Positions 53,007-62,640 of a stretch of DNA of 64,000 nucleotides are shown in pieces (positions within the stretch are counted from its first letter, which is position 1; every line of letters starts with the position of its first letter). Below the pieces are notes generated by a model that was not told the origin of the DNA, did no database searches, and saw nothing but the letters and a program-made list of their open reading frames with translations. Position numbers and translations under genes: made by a program. Origin of the DNA: Limiplasma sp048370855 (lineage in GTDB: Bacteria > Bacillota > Clostridia > Christensenellales > Aristaeellaceae); NCBI GenBank assembly GCA_048370855.1, contig DBGEOK010000004.1, forward strand, positions 56,840 through 120,839, written 5' to 3'.

Positions 53007-53906
53007 ATGCTTCAAGGCGAGGATTTTCAACGGCTTGGGCGGCTGCTCAACAACCTATACCTGTGTACGGGCGTCAAGTTCGCGCTGATGGATGAAAACG
53101 CGCACGAGGTATATACCAGCAGCTACCAGACGCCGTTTTGCCATCTGATCGCCCAGGCGGAGGACGGCTACAAAAGGTGCGTGGATTGCGACCACCGCGC
53201 GCTTATGGATGTGCGCCGCCATCAGCTCCGCAAAAAATACCTCTGCCACGCCGGCTTGTATGAAATGGCGCTTCCCGTCACGGAAAACGGCCGGACCATC
53301 GCCACCATCCTCTTTGGCCAGATGCTGGACGATTCCCCCAGAGAGGAACAGTGGAAGCGCGTTTCCAGGCTGTGCGCATGGTATCCGGACAGGGACGCGC
53401 TCTATCAGGCCTTCCTGAAGCTGAAGCGCACCTCTCCGCAGCAAATGACGGCGTGCATGGAAATCGTTCAGGCATGCGTCAGCGAAGTCCGCATGTATGG
53501 CCTTCAGGCCGTCAGCCAGCGCGACGACGCGCTCCTGCTTCAGGATTATATCGACACGCATTATTCACAGCCGATTACTGCCGACACGCTTTGCCATGCC
53601 CTGAACGTCGGCAAAACAAAGCTATACGCGATATGCGCGCAGCACTTCCAGCAAACCCCGGGGCAGCTTGTTACCGCGAGGCGTTTGGAGGCGGCCAAGG
53701 ACTTGCTTCTCAATACCGGCCAAAGCGTTCGGTTTATCGCGCAGACGGTGGGCATCCCGGATGAAAACTACTTTACCAAGGTCTTTAAAAAAACGGCGGG
53801 CATGACCCCCAGCGCCTTCCGAAGGGCGGGGCCGGTCACGGAAAACGACGCTTCCCAACGTCCCGCGCCTTCCAACGGCCCGCAGCGCGCCGCCCCGATC
53901 CAGTAA
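53007..53906 (+). CDS. AraC-family regulator with PocR sensor domain
   Basis: Ligand-sensing transcription activator, 299 residues. The N-terminal PocR domain (residues 1-150) contains the family Cys pattern TPFCHLIAQAEDGYKRC..C and LCHAGLYEMALPV. The C-terminal AraC helix-turn-helix pair occupies about residues 180-275, ending in AQTVGIPDENYFTKVFKK and TAGMTPSAFRR. It is divergent from the importer-kinase operon and probably activates it when its sugar or a derivative is bound. Confidence 0.92.
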   Translation: MLQGEDFQRLGRLLNNLYLCTGVKFALMDENAHEVYTSSYQTPFCHLIAQAEDGYKRCVDCDHRALMDVRRHQLRKKYLCHAGLYEMALPVTENGRTIATILFGQMLDDSPREEQWKRVSRLCAWYPDRDALYQAFLKLKRTSPQQMTACMEIVQACVSEVRMYGLQAVSQRDDALLLQDYIDTHYSQPITADTLCHALNVGKTKLYAICAQHFQQTPGQLVTARRLEAAKDLLLNTGQSVRFIAQTVGIPDENYFTKVFKKTAGMTPSAFRRAGPVTENDASQRPAPSNGPQRAAPIQ

Positions 53907-54114
53907 TTCTGTACGATATATCGGCAAAGCCAAACGTTTCCAAGCCAAGCATATTTTTTAGGATTCTCCGCGCCCCCGGACCGGGCAGCGCGGAGACGCT
54001 TCTGAGGCGGAGCTTTCCACCGGAGCCGACGGCTTTCTCAAAGCGCCCGCCATCCCCGGCGGCCGTCTCCGGCGTTTAGGGAGAAGCGTTTCCCGTCCCG
54101 CAACGCCCGGAACG

Positions 54115-55215
54115 CTACTTCCGCGCAATCTCTCTGAGGAACCGGGCCATCTCCTCCGCCGTAGGCGGGCACCCTTCCACCCGCCGGGCAAAGCCGCGGG
54201 TGCAGTTTCCCACGCCGACGTCCCCGCTCATGCCGCGCCATCCCTGTCCCACGGCAATCTTCGTCTTCAGCCGTTCCAGGTTTCCATCCTCCTTTAGTCT
54301 TGCCAGGGCGTACATCAAATTGGCGTAACAGCTACTGCAGGCCTGCCGGGCCTCGGCATGTGCGGCAAGCCTTTCCACCCTCCGCGCGGAGGACGGCGCG
54401 ACCGGGGCCGCCGACGGGCTGTTGAGCGCGTGCAGGCGCGCCGCGTCCACATTCGTGGAGCCGACGCCAAGCTTTTCGGCAATTTCCAGGTACGGCACGT
54501 CCCGCGGCTCGTAGCCAAGCGCGCGGCATGCGTAAGCGTCGCAAAGCACAGGGTCAAAAAATCCCAACACCTGGTTCCGCGTGACGGGCGTTCCCCCCTC
54601 CTCAAAATCCAAGTCCCCGCACAGGGCGTCCACCAGCACAAAATCCTGGCGGATTCCGGCGGCCAGGTGCGCGATGGGCTTCATAAGCCCCATGGTATGA
54701 AAGCGTCTTTTTTCGCTGTTGGGAATCAGGCCCTTCAGGTTTTTCAGCGCGCAGGTCACTTTGGTCTGACAATGGCCCTTCATCACGGGCATATTGATGA
54801 GAACGTCCACCCGCTTCACGCAGTCGCAGACCTTCAGCCGCAGGCCAGCGCAGTCCCGCTCGTGCGCCCCGTCCCTCTGCGTATCTAACAGCGGCACGCC
54901 ATACCTTTTTTCCAGCTCGCGGTAGCCGCAGGCTTCAAACGCCTCCGCCGTGCGCGCGCCGGTCCAGGAGCCCTCCAGAATGACGATACGCTCAAAGCCC
55001 TCCTCGCGGAAGTATTCAATCGCCCCCGCCGCGAGCTCCGAATGCGTCGTCGCGCCCAGGCGCGCGGGCGAAGGCAGCACAAGGTTGGGCTTCAAGCCGA
55101 TCAGGGCGTTCCGCCCAGGCGCCAGCGAGGCGGCGTCCGCCGCGCGCAGGACGGCCTTGGCCATAGCGCGTCCGTCTGTTCCATGCATCAGGTATGCGTC
55201 CATCCGTCTTTCCAT
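54115..55215 (-). CDS. DUF362-domain protein
   Basis: Conserved protein of unknown function, 366 residues. The DUF362 core is seen as LIGLKPNLVLPSPA, VDVLINMPVMKGHC, KVTCALKNLKGLIPN and DFVLVDALCGDLDFEEGG. The C-terminal QACSSCYANL has a Cys pair in place of the ferredoxin-like domain found in some relatives. The start at 55215 has a weak GAGAGGG site; an ATG 12 bases downstream is a possible alternative. It stands alone. Confidence 0.8.
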   Translation of the reverse strand: MERRMDAYLMHGTDGRAMAKAVLRAADAASLAPGRNALIGLKPNLVLPSPARLGATTHSELAAGAIEYFREEGFERIVILEGSWTGARTAEAFEACGYRELEKRYGVPLLDTQRDGAHERDCAGLRLKVCDCVKRVDVLINMPVMKGHCQTKVTCALKNLKGLIPNSEKRRFHTMGLMKPIAHLAAGIRQDFVLVDALCGDLDFEEGGTPVTRNQVLGFFDPVLCDAYACRALGYEPRDVPYLEIAEKLGVGSTNVDAARLHALNSPSAAPVAPSSARRVERLAAHAEARQACSSCYANLMYALARLKEDGNLERLKTKIAVGQGWRGMSGDVGVGNCTRGFARRVEGCPPTAEEMARFLREIARK

Positions 55216-55593
55216 GCCGCCGCGCCCTCTCCGTCCGTTTTTTGCATCATAGCATGAACGCTTTGCTTTGCCAAGCGGCGGCCCGGCCCCCGTCCTCAAT
55301 AAGCCGCAGCGCGGCGTCCTTTGTCGCTTCCGCCCCGCGCGGCTTGCCAAGCGGCGTTCTTTATTGGGGCGGCGCTGTTTCACCGGCTTTTTTGCCGCAT
55401 GGCTCCGGAAGCGGTTTCAGCCATAACGCTTCTATATACTTCAGCCATACAAAACCGCGCGCGGCGGCCTCTGCCGGTACGCCATATCCAAACGGCGCCG
55501 CCCCGCGTTATTCGGCTCAAACCCTATGCATCCGCCCATTTCTGTGCTATAATGATAAGGTATGCGATTAGCGATCAGCGGGGAGGCGGCTCT
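55216..55593. other. Divergent spacer before the CapD-like gene
   Basis: About 380 bases with no convincing gene. A TTGCCAAGCGGCG direct repeat occurs near 55272 and 55346. At 55548 an extended TGCTATAAT lies 46 bases before the CapD-like start; the -35 is weak. Confidence 0.4.
55548..55553 (+). promoter_or_regulatory. -10 element for the CapD-like operon
   Basis: TGCTATAAT (extended -10) before the GTG-start CapD-like gene; no good -35 at 17 bases. Confidence 0.45.
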
Positions 55594-57534
55594 GTGACTT
55601 CACCAAAACCCGAGCTTCACAAGGCGATGCGAACCTTTCTTTGGGTGCTCCTGGACGCCGTGCTTGTGAATGCTGCCATTATTCTGGCGCAGGTTCTGCG
55701 CTATTCCATGAATATCTCCTATTCCTTTTTTGCCATCTACCTTCGCCTTGCGCCGGTGATGACCATCCTCTGCCTTCTTGTGTTTTGGGCCTTCGGCATG
55801 TACCGCAGCATGTGGCAATATGCCTCCGCGAGCGATATTCTCCGCATCGCCGCCGCCACCCTGACGGCGACGGTGCTGACCTATCTTTTTTCCCTGCTTG
55901 CCAACGCCTTTGTGCGTCCGCAAAACCTTTTCCGGCTCCACCGCATGGTTTACCTGCTTTTCTGGCTCACCAGCACCGCCTTTGTGGGCGGCTCCCGCCT
56001 TCTTTACCGCATTTTCGTCACCCGGGAGCGCTTCTCGCTGCTCCGCGGCCGTCATGACAGCGTTCGGCGCGTAATGGTGATCGGCGCGGGCTGGGCGGGC
56101 GCGAGCGTCGTTCATGAAATGCAACGCGGCAGCTACGGCAACTGCGTTCCTGTGCTTGTGGTGGACGACGACAAAATCAGGACCGGCTCCCGCTTGAGCG
56201 GCGTACCCGTTGTGCGCGGCTCCGGCAACATCCTCAAGCTTGCCAGCGATTACCATATCGACGACATCATCATCGCCATCGCCACCCCCAGGGGCGACCT
56301 GAAGCCCCTGATTGAAAAATGCCTGTCCACGGGCTGCCGCGTCAAGCGCGTAACCCCCCTCCAGGATGTGGGAAGCGACCATGCCGCCGTCGGCGCGGTG
56401 CGCGACCTCAATATCGGCGACCTGCTCGGCAGGCCCGAGGAGCAACTGGATATGACACAGGCGGCGGCTTGCTTCCGGGGCCGCACGGTGCTTATCACCG
56501 GCGGCGGCGGCAGCATCGGCGGCGAGCTGTGCCGGCGTCTGCTCCCCCTTGGGCCGGAACGGATCGTGCTGTACGACATCAGTGAAAACTATATGTACGA
56601 CCTGTTTTCCGAGCTGAAACTGCTGTACCGCGGCGACCTGAAGGACAAGCTCATCCTATGCGTGGGCTCCATCCGGGACCCGCAGCGCCTGGACGAAATT
56701 TTCGGCAGGTATCAGCCGGACATTGTGCTTCATGCCGCCGCGCACAAGCACGTTCCCCTGATGGAGGATTGTCCCGCCCAAGCGGTCAAGAACAACGTAT
56801 TCGGCACGTACCTGACGGCCAAGGCCGCCGTCAGCCACCAGGTCAAGCGTTTTGTGCTCATCTCCACAGATAAGGCGGTCAACCCCACCAACGTCATGGG
56901 CGCGACCAAGCGCCTGGCGGAAATGACCATTGAGGCGCTCAACACCGAATCCGATACCGAGTTTACCGCCGTGCGCTTCGGCAACGTACTGGGCTCGCAC
57001 GGCAGCGTCGTGCCCCTTTTTGAACAGCAAATCCGCGCCGGCGGGCCCGTTACGCTTACCCATCCCGATATCATCCGCTACTTTATGACCATCCCGGAGG
57101 CGGCCAGCCTGGTTCTGCAAGCCGCTTCCATTGCCAAGGGCGGCGAGCTCTTCGTGCTGGATATGGGCCGGCCCGTCAAGATCCGGGAGCTGGCCGAAAG
57201 GATGATTCAGCTTTATGCCTCGCCCGACGGCCGCAAGGTAGATATCGTCTACGTAGGGCTGCGTCCGGGCGAAAAGCTGTATGAGGAGCTGCTGCTGGCG
57301 GGCGAGGGGATCGCCAAAACGGAAAACGAAAAAATCTTTATCGCAAGGCCGGAGGTCGTGGACGCCGCCACGCTGCATCAAATGCTTAAAAGGCTTCAGG
57401 GCTGTATCGACGAAAACGGCGATATGCTGGCCTGCCTGCGCGACCTGGTCCCCACCTTTCGGGAGGCGGACGCCGTCAACCGCGCCGCCGCGCCGGAAAG
57501 CGCTTCCCCCGCCACGCTTCCGGAGGGCGCATGA
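55594..57534 (+). CDS. Membrane-bound nucleotide-sugar 4,6-dehydratase (CapD/PglF-like)
   Basis: First step in making deoxyamino sugars for surface polysaccharides or glycoproteins. The start is the GTG after GGGGAGG, the only site after the promoter; the frame is open far upstream but lacks signals. The 646 residues have about four N-terminal membrane helices, then a Rossmann domain (VMVIGAGWAGASVVHEM), then the dehydratase domain with VLITGGGGSIGGEL, AAAHKHVPLMED and STDKAVNPTNVMGATKR, where Met replaces Tyr in the Y-x-x-x-K. This is standard for the family. It is overlapped by tadA. Confidence 0.92.
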   Translation: MTSPKPELHKAMRTFLWVLLDAVLVNAAIILAQVLRYSMNISYSFFAIYLRLAPVMTILCLLVFWAFGMYRSMWQYASASDILRIAAATLTATVLTYLFSLLANAFVRPQNLFRLHRMVYLLFWLTSTAFVGGSRLLYRIFVTRERFSLLRGRHDSVRRVMVIGAGWAGASVVHEMQRGSYGNCVPVLVVDDDKIRTGSRLSGVPVVRGSGNILKLASDYHIDDIIIAIATPRGDLKPLIEKCLSTGCRVKRVTPLQDVGSDHAAVGAVRDLNIGDLLGRPEEQLDMTQAAACFRGRTVLITGGGGSIGGELCRRLLPLGPERIVLYDISENYMYDLFSELKLLYRGDLKDKLILCVGSIRDPQRLDEIFGRYQPDIVLHAAAHKHVPLMEDCPAQAVKNNVFGTYLTAKAAVSHQVKRFVLISTDKAVNPTNVMGATKRLAEMTIEALNTESDTEFTAVRFGNVLGSHGSVVPLFEQQIRAGGPVTLTHPDIIRYFMTIPEAASLVLQAASIAKGGELFVLDMGRPVKIRELAERMIQLYASPDGRKVDIVYVGLRPGEKLYEELLLAGEGIAKTENEKIFIARPEVVDAATLHQMLKRLQGCIDENGDMLACLRDLVPTFREADAVNRAAAPESASPATLPEGA

Positions 57535-58007
57535 ACCCTCACGAGCGCATGATGCGCCTGGCGCTGGCAGAGGCGGAAAAGGCGCTTGACGAGCGGGAAG
57601 TCCCCGTGGGCGCGGTGATCGCGCAGGGCGGCAGGTTGGTCGCGTCCGCGCATAACCTGCGCGAGCAAAGCGGCGACCCGACCGCCCACGCCGAGCTGCT
57701 CGCCATCCGCGAGGCGGCCCGCCGCCTCGGCACGCGGCGCTTGAACGGCTGTATCCTCTATGTAACGTTGGAGCCCTGCCCCATGTGCGCGGGCGCGCTG
57801 TGCATGGCGTTTGTGGAAATGTGCTATTTCGGCGCGCGGGACGAGCGGCAGGGCTGCGCGGAAAGCGTCTACGCCCTCACCAACGACCCGGCGTTCTATC
57901 ACCGCCTCCCATGCGTGGGCGGCCTGCTTGCCGAGGAGTCGCGGGCTTTGCTCACCCGCTTTTTCCAGGGCAGACGAACCGACGATAAAGGAGCTGGCAT
58001 GCCGTGA
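57531..58007 (+). CDS. tadA: tRNA-specific adenosine-34 deaminase
   Basis: Makes inosine at the wobble position of tRNA-Arg(ACG). The 158 residues include the zinc ligands HAELLAIREA (H, and E as proton shuttle) and EPCPMCAGAL. The tail FQGRR is usual. It overlaps the end of the CapD-like gene by 4 bases (ATGA). Confidence 0.95.
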   Translation: MNPHERMMRLALAEAEKALDEREVPVGAVIAQGGRLVASAHNLREQSGDPTAHAELLAIREAARRLGTRRLNGCILYVTLEPCPMCAGALCMAFVEMCYFGARDERQGCAESVYALTNDPAFYHRLPCVGGLLAEESRALLTRFFQGRRTDDKGAGMP

Positions 58008-58822
58008 CCATCGACACCATTGTAACCGATATGGACGACACCCTTTTTGACGGCGAGGGAAAGATCAGCGATTATACCTTGCGGGTAATGCATGAATGCA
58101 CGCGCAGGGGCATCCGCGTCATTCCCGCCAGCGGCCGGACCCACGCGAGCATGCTCCCGTTTATGAAGCAGCTTGATACGGGCCTCCCCTACATCGCCGG
58201 CAACGGCTCGGAGCTGGTCGGCGCGGACCATGCCGTGCTAAGCGCGATCTGCTTTGATCCCGCCACCGCGCGGGATATCTGCGCGTTTCTGGAGCGGAAC
58301 GGCTGCTATGTACAGGTCTACCGGGACGACTGCTTCTATTATGCCGCCGAGTGCGAGCCCTCCAAGCGATACAAAAAATCCTCGGGCATGAGGGGCGTCG
58401 CGGTGGGGGATCTGTGCGCCTTTCTGACCTTCCCGGTTCCCAAGGTGCTGTGCGTCAACCATCCGGAGGAGATCGAGCGCCTATACCCCATCGCCAACCG
58501 GCATTTTGAGGGCCGCGCCACCTTCACCATGAGCAAGCCCTATTTTCTGGAGGCCGAGCCGCCCGGCGCCACCAAGGGGGAAGCGCTGGCCCGGCTGGCG
58601 GAGCTAATTGGAATCAACCCCGCCAAAACGATGGTATTTGGCGACAGCCTGAACGACGTAAGCATGCTGGCCTTTACGGAGCACAGCGTGGCCATGGGCA
58701 ACGCCCGCGAGGAGGTCCGCCGGGCCGCGAGGTATTGCTGCCCTCCCAACACCGAGGACGGCATGGCGCGCTTCGTGGAAGCGTATGTTTTAATGCCGCG
58801 TGAAAGGGAGGCGGAGGTATGA
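58004..58822 (+). CDS. Cof-type HAD-superfamily phosphatase
   Basis: HAD hydrolase of the IIB cap type, 272 residues, with a GTG start that overlaps the tadA stop by 4 bases. DMDDTLFDGEG gives the catalytic Asp pair, PASGRTHASM motif II, KGEALARL motif III and VFGDSLNDVSML motif IV. Likely dephosphorylates small sugar phosphates or FMN-type metabolites. Confidence 0.9.
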   Translation: MTIDTIVTDMDDTLFDGEGKISDYTLRVMHECTRRGIRVIPASGRTHASMLPFMKQLDTGLPYIAGNGSELVGADHAVLSAICFDPATARDICAFLERNGCYVQVYRDDCFYYAAECEPSKRYKKSSGMRGVAVGDLCAFLTFPVPKVLCVNHPEEIERLYPIANRHFEGRATFTMSKPYFLEAEPPGATKGEALARLAELIGINPAKTMVFGDSLNDVSMLAFTEHSVAMGNAREEVRRAARYCCPPNTEDGMARFVEAYVLMPREREAEV

Positions 58823-59766
58823 TCGGGATTGAGGACTTTAAGGCCAAGCTGAACCTTGAGCTGCTGTCCGAAACCTCCAGGACGGAAATCGATATAAACG
58901 TTACGGATATCAACCGTCCGGGCATGCAGTTCTGCGGCTTTTACGAGTATTTTGCCCATGAGCGGCCCCAGGTCATCGGCAAGGTGGAAATGACCTACCT
59001 GGAAACGCTCGATTCCACGGCGCGCCAGAAGGTGCTGGAGCGCTATATGAGCTATGACCTCCCGTGCATCATCGTTTGCTGGGGCATGACGCCGCCGAGG
59101 GAGCTGCTGAGCGTCGCCCGGGCGCGCGATATTCCCGTGTTCCAAAGCAAGCTGAAAACCACCAAGTTTACCCTGCAATGCATTATGTACCTCAACCGCG
59201 TGCTGGCGCCCCACGTAACGCGGCACGGCGTGCTGGTGGACGTATACGGCATAGGTATACTGCTGACGGGCGAAAGCGGCGTGGGCAAGAGCGAGGCCGC
59301 GCTGGAGCTGGTCAAGCGGGGCCATCAGCTTGTCGCGGACGACGTCGTGGATATCTGCCGCGTGGCGGACGACCGCCTGATTGGGGAATCCCCCGAGATG
59401 GTCCGCCACTTTATGGAAATCCGCGGCATCGGCATCATCGACATCCGGGCCATGTACGGCGTGGGGTCGGTCGTCCTCAGCAAGTCCATTGATATGGTCA
59501 TTCATATGGAAAAATGGGATTCCACCAAGGAATATGACCGTCTGGGGCTTACGGAGGAGACGGTCGCCATTCTCGGTGTCAAAATCCCCTACCAGATTAT
59601 GCCGGTTAGGCCCGGCCGCAACCTTGCCATCATTATCGAGGTGGCCGCGCGCAACCTGAGTCTGAAGCGCATGGGATACAGCGCCGCGCATGAGCTGGAC
59701 AGGCGGCTCAACGAATTAATCGCACAGAATTCCGGCAATAATGAAACGGGCGGGAGGAACGCGTAA
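58819..59766 (+). CDS. hprK: HPr kinase/phosphorylase
   Basis: Phosphorylates HPr on Ser46 to trigger CcpA-dependent catabolite repression. The 315 residues contain the Walker A GESGVGKSEAALEL near residue 155 and the second signature MEIRGIGIIDIRAMYG. The gene overlaps the phosphatase gene by 4 bases and the kinase gene by 1. It supports control of the nearby sugar genes by CcpA. Confidence 0.96.
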   Translation: MIGIEDFKAKLNLELLSETSRTEIDINVTDINRPGMQFCGFYEYFAHERPQVIGKVEMTYLETLDSTARQKVLERYMSYDLPCIIVCWGMTPPRELLSVARARDIPVFQSKLKTTKFTLQCIMYLNRVLAPHVTRHGVLVDVYGIGILLTGESGVGKSEAALELVKRGHQLVADDVVDICRVADDRLIGESPEMVRHFMEIRGIGIIDIRAMYGVGSVVLSKSIDMVIHMEKWDSTKEYDRLGLTEETVAILGVKIPYQIMPVRPGRNLAIIIEVAARNLSLKRMGYSAAHELDRRLNELIAQNSGNNETGGRNA

Positions 59767-60728
59767 TGGTCTATATCGGCATTGATGTGGGCGGCACGGG
59801 AATTAAGGTGGGCGTAGTAGACGCAAATGGAAAAATCCTGGGGCAGGGCGAAACGCCTACCCTGGTGGGACGCCCCTACGAGGACATCATCCGCGACATG
59901 GGCAACTGCATGCTGAGCGTGATGAAGGCGGGCGGCTTTACCCAAGAGGATGTGGCCGCAATCGGCGTGGGCATCCCCGGCATTGCGGACGCGCAGACCG
60001 GCAACGTGATCTTCTGCACAAACATGGGTTGGCATGACGTACCCTTGCGCACGGAGCTTCAAAAATACCTGAACAAGCCCGTCCATATCGACAACGACGC
60101 CACCGTCGCCGGGTTTGCCGAAAGCGTGTGCGGCGTCAGCGCGGGCTGCCACAGCAGCGTGTTCATGACGCTCGGCACGGGCGTAGGCGGGGGGATCGTC
60201 ATCGGAGGGCGGCCGTGGAGCGGCTTTCACGGCGTAGGCAGCGAAATCGGTCACATCCCCATGGATATCGGCGGCGAGCCGTGCAGTTGCGGCAACTATG
60301 GCTGCCTGGAGCGCTACTGCAGCGCGACGGCCGTTATTCGCATGGGCAAGCAGATGGTGCTTCAGCATCCCGACAGCCTGATGTACGACCTGTGCGGAGG
60401 CGACGTGAGCAAGCTGACCGCCAAGATGGTTTTTGACGCCGCCAAGGAAAACGACGACGTCGCCATGAAGGTTTTCAACCATTATGTGGATTACCTTTGC
60501 AAGGCCATCTACACCGTCATCGCCTTCCTGGACCCGGAAATGATCGTTCTGGGCGGCGGCATCAGCAAGGCGGGCAGCTTCCTGCTCAACGCCGTGCGGG
60601 ACCGCATTCCGCGCTATCTGCTGTTTAAAACGCTGCCATATTCCCGCATCGAGATCGCCCGGCTGGGCGCGGACGCCGGAATGATCGGCGCGGCAATGCT
60701 GGGCAGACAGCCCGAGAAGGAGGCGTGA
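59766..60728 (+). CDS. glcK: ROK-family glucokinase
   Basis: ATP-dependent sugar kinase, 320 residues. It shows IDVGGTGIKVGVVD (phosphate loop), the glucose-site HIPMDIGG region and the zinc motif CSCGNYGCLERYCS. The gene overlaps hprK by one base (TAATG). It is most like bacterial glucokinases; a fructo- or mannokinase cannot be excluded. Confidence 0.88.
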   Translation: MVYIGIDVGGTGIKVGVVDANGKILGQGETPTLVGRPYEDIIRDMGNCMLSVMKAGGFTQEDVAAIGVGIPGIADAQTGNVIFCTNMGWHDVPLRTELQKYLNKPVHIDNDATVAGFAESVCGVSAGCHSSVFMTLGTGVGGGIVIGGRPWSGFHGVGSEIGHIPMDIGGEPCSCGNYGCLERYCSATAVIRMGKQMVLQHPDSLMYDLCGGDVSKLTAKMVFDAAKENDDVAMKVFNHYVDYLCKAIYTVIAFLDPEMIVLGGGISKAGSFLLNAVRDRIPRYLLFKTLPYSRIEIARLGADAGMIGAAMLGRQPEKEA

Positions 60729-60732
60729 CCCC

Positions 60733-62127
60733 ATGGAGGATTTCAGCATTCGGGACCTTTACCATGCGCAGCCCGGGAAGAGCGTTCAACGCTGCGCCGT
60801 TTCCGGCTGGGTGCGCACGGTGCGCGACAGCAAGGCCTTCGGCTTTATCGAGCTTAACGACGGCACCTATTTTAAAAATCTTCAGATCGTCCTGGAGGAC
60901 GGCGTTACCGAAGGCTTTTCCGACGCGCTTAAAATCAGCCTGGGCAGCGCCGTCCGCGCGGTAGGCGAGCTGACGCCGACTCCCGGCATGAAGCAGCCCT
61001 TTGAGCTCAAGGCGGTTCGGGTTGAGGTGCTGGGCATGTGCGCGCCGGATTATCCCCTGCAAAAAAAGCGCCATTCCTTTGAATTTTTGCGCACCATCGC
61101 GCACCTGCGGCCCCGCACCAATACCTTTTACGCCGTGTTCCGCATCCGCTCGCTTGCCGCGCAGTTGCTGCACGCCTTCTTTGCCGAGCGCGGGTTTGTG
61201 TACGTGCATACGCCCATCATCACCACCAGCGACTGCGAGGGCGCGGGAGAGATGTTCCAGGTCACCACCCTGCCGCTGGATGCCCTGCCCAAAAACGCCG
61301 AGGGACAGCCTGATTACGCGCAGGATTTCTTCGGCAAGCAGGCCAGCCTGACCGTGAGCGGACAGCTTAACGTGGAAGCCTTCTGCATGGCCTTCCGCAA
61401 CGTATACACCTTCGGCCCCACCTTTCGCGCGGAAAAAAGCTACACCCCCCGCCACGCCGCCGAGTTCTGGATGGTGGAGCCGGAAATCGCCTTTGCCGAC
61501 CTGTTTGACGATATGGCGCTGGCGGAGGATATGCTCAAGTACATCATCACCCATATCCTTGCGCAGGCTCCTGAGGAAATGGCCTTCCTCAACAGCTTTG
61601 TGGAAAAGGGGCTGCTGGAGAAGCTTACCGCGATCGCAAACAGCGAGTTTGCCCGCTGTACCTATACCGAAGCGATCGAAATTCTTCAAAGCAGCGGGGA
61701 AAAGTTTGAATATCCCGTATCCTGGGGCATCGACCTGCAGACCGAGCACGAGCGGTATCTCAGCGAAAAGCACTTCGCCAAGCCCGTGTTTGTGTACAAC
61801 TATCCCAAGGAGATCAAGGCCTTTTACATGCGCCTGAACGACGACGGCAGGACCGTCGCCGCGGTGGACCTGCTGGTGCCCGGCGTAGGAGAGCTGATTG
61901 GCGGCAGCCAGCGCGAGGAGCGCCTGGACCTGCTCGCAAAGCGCATCCATGAAACCGGTATGAAGGAAGAGGATTACAGCTTCTACCTGGATACGCGCCG
62001 CTACGGCGCCACGCCCCACGCCGGCTTCGGCCTTGGCTTCGAGCGGCTGGTGATGTACCTGACCGGCATGCAGAATATCCGCGATGTGCTGCCCTTCCCG
62101 CGCACCACCGGCAGCGCCGAATACTGA
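60733..62127 (+). CDS. asnS: Asparagine--tRNA ligase
   Basis: Charges tRNA-Asn, class II synthetase, 464 residues. The N-terminal anticodon-binding OB domain begins CAVSGWVRTVRDSKAFGF. Motif 2 is in FRNVYTFGPTFRAEKS and motif 3 in GFGLGFERLVMYLTGM. An AAGGAGG site lies in the end of the glucokinase gene. It is the last gene of the run. Confidence 0.96.
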   Translation: MEDFSIRDLYHAQPGKSVQRCAVSGWVRTVRDSKAFGFIELNDGTYFKNLQIVLEDGVTEGFSDALKISLGSAVRAVGELTPTPGMKQPFELKAVRVEVLGMCAPDYPLQKKRHSFEFLRTIAHLRPRTNTFYAVFRIRSLAAQLLHAFFAERGFVYVHTPIITTSDCEGAGEMFQVTTLPLDALPKNAEGQPDYAQDFFGKQASLTVSGQLNVEAFCMAFRNVYTFGPTFRAEKSYTPRHAAEFWMVEPEIAFADLFDDMALAEDMLKYIITHILAQAPEEMAFLNSFVEKGLLEKLTAIANSEFARCTYTEAIEILQSSGEKFEYPVSWGIDLQTEHERYLSEKHFAKPVFVYNYPKEIKAFYMRLNDDGRTVAAVDLLVPGVGELIGGSQREERLDLLAKRIHETGMKEEDYSFYLDTRRYGATPHAGFGLGFERLVMYLTGMQNIRDVLPFPRTTGSAEY

Positions 62128-62164
62128 GCTTTCACCATAAACAAAAGCCCCATAGCGAAATGAT

Positions 62165-62235
62165 ATGCTTCCCCTTGGAGCGGGCGCGTGACATTTGATT
62201 ATTTCAACCGTCCGCTCCGGGGGAAGCATTTTTTG
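62165..62235 (+). terminator. asnS terminator
   Basis: ATGCTTCCCC..GGAGCGG pairs with CCGCTCC..GGGGAAGCAT, then TTTTT. The loop is about 28 bases. Confidence 0.7.
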
Positions 62236-62481
62236 GTTCAAGCGAAAGCGTTATCGAAGCAAAAGGCAGGGTAAGCGCGGAGGGAGGGACGGGTACCGTC
62301 AAGAAATATTAAGGGGAGAGGCCAAAGGCTTGAGGGATATAAGCGGTAAAAACGATTTGTGAAATTGGGCTTTCCAGGCGCTTCCCGTTCATGTACGTCT
62401 TGTCGCCCCACTGAGTACCGGCCCCATGGCGGGTCCGGGCGCAAACCAGCATCAAAGCTGAATTGCCTAATGCTATGGCAA

Positions 62482-62525
62482 ACAAGCGCCTAGCCCCCTT
62501 CAGAATTTGATGCGCTTGTTTTTTG
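62482..62525 (+). terminator. Second plus-strand terminator-like hairpin
   Basis: AACAAGCGC/GCGCTTGTT, perfect 9-bp stem, 22-base loop, followed by TTTT. Confidence 0.5.
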
Positions 62526-62640
62526 CTGTGTTTTTTAACCTTGTTTCTTCTTAATCCTTCCGAGCGCTTTGATATCGCCCGCTGATAAGCATATTCTTTT
62601 TTCACGCTATATGCTGAAACGGCTGAAGAAAAAGCCTGAA

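Larger units (their letters stand above)
62128..62640. other. Gene-poor region with two plus-strand terminator-like hairpins
   Basis: About 510 bases. The asnS terminator is at 62165 and a second hairpin with a T-run at 62482. The 245 bases between them could be a small RNA, but no promoter was found. A minus-strand open frame of 98 codons (62309-62605) begins with GTG and has no ribosome site; I do not count it as a gene. Confidence 0.4.

Noticed and set aside
62309..62605. Small minus-strand gene of 98 codons
   Set aside because: GTG start with no ribosome site, no recognisable family; overlaps a terminator-like hairpin.
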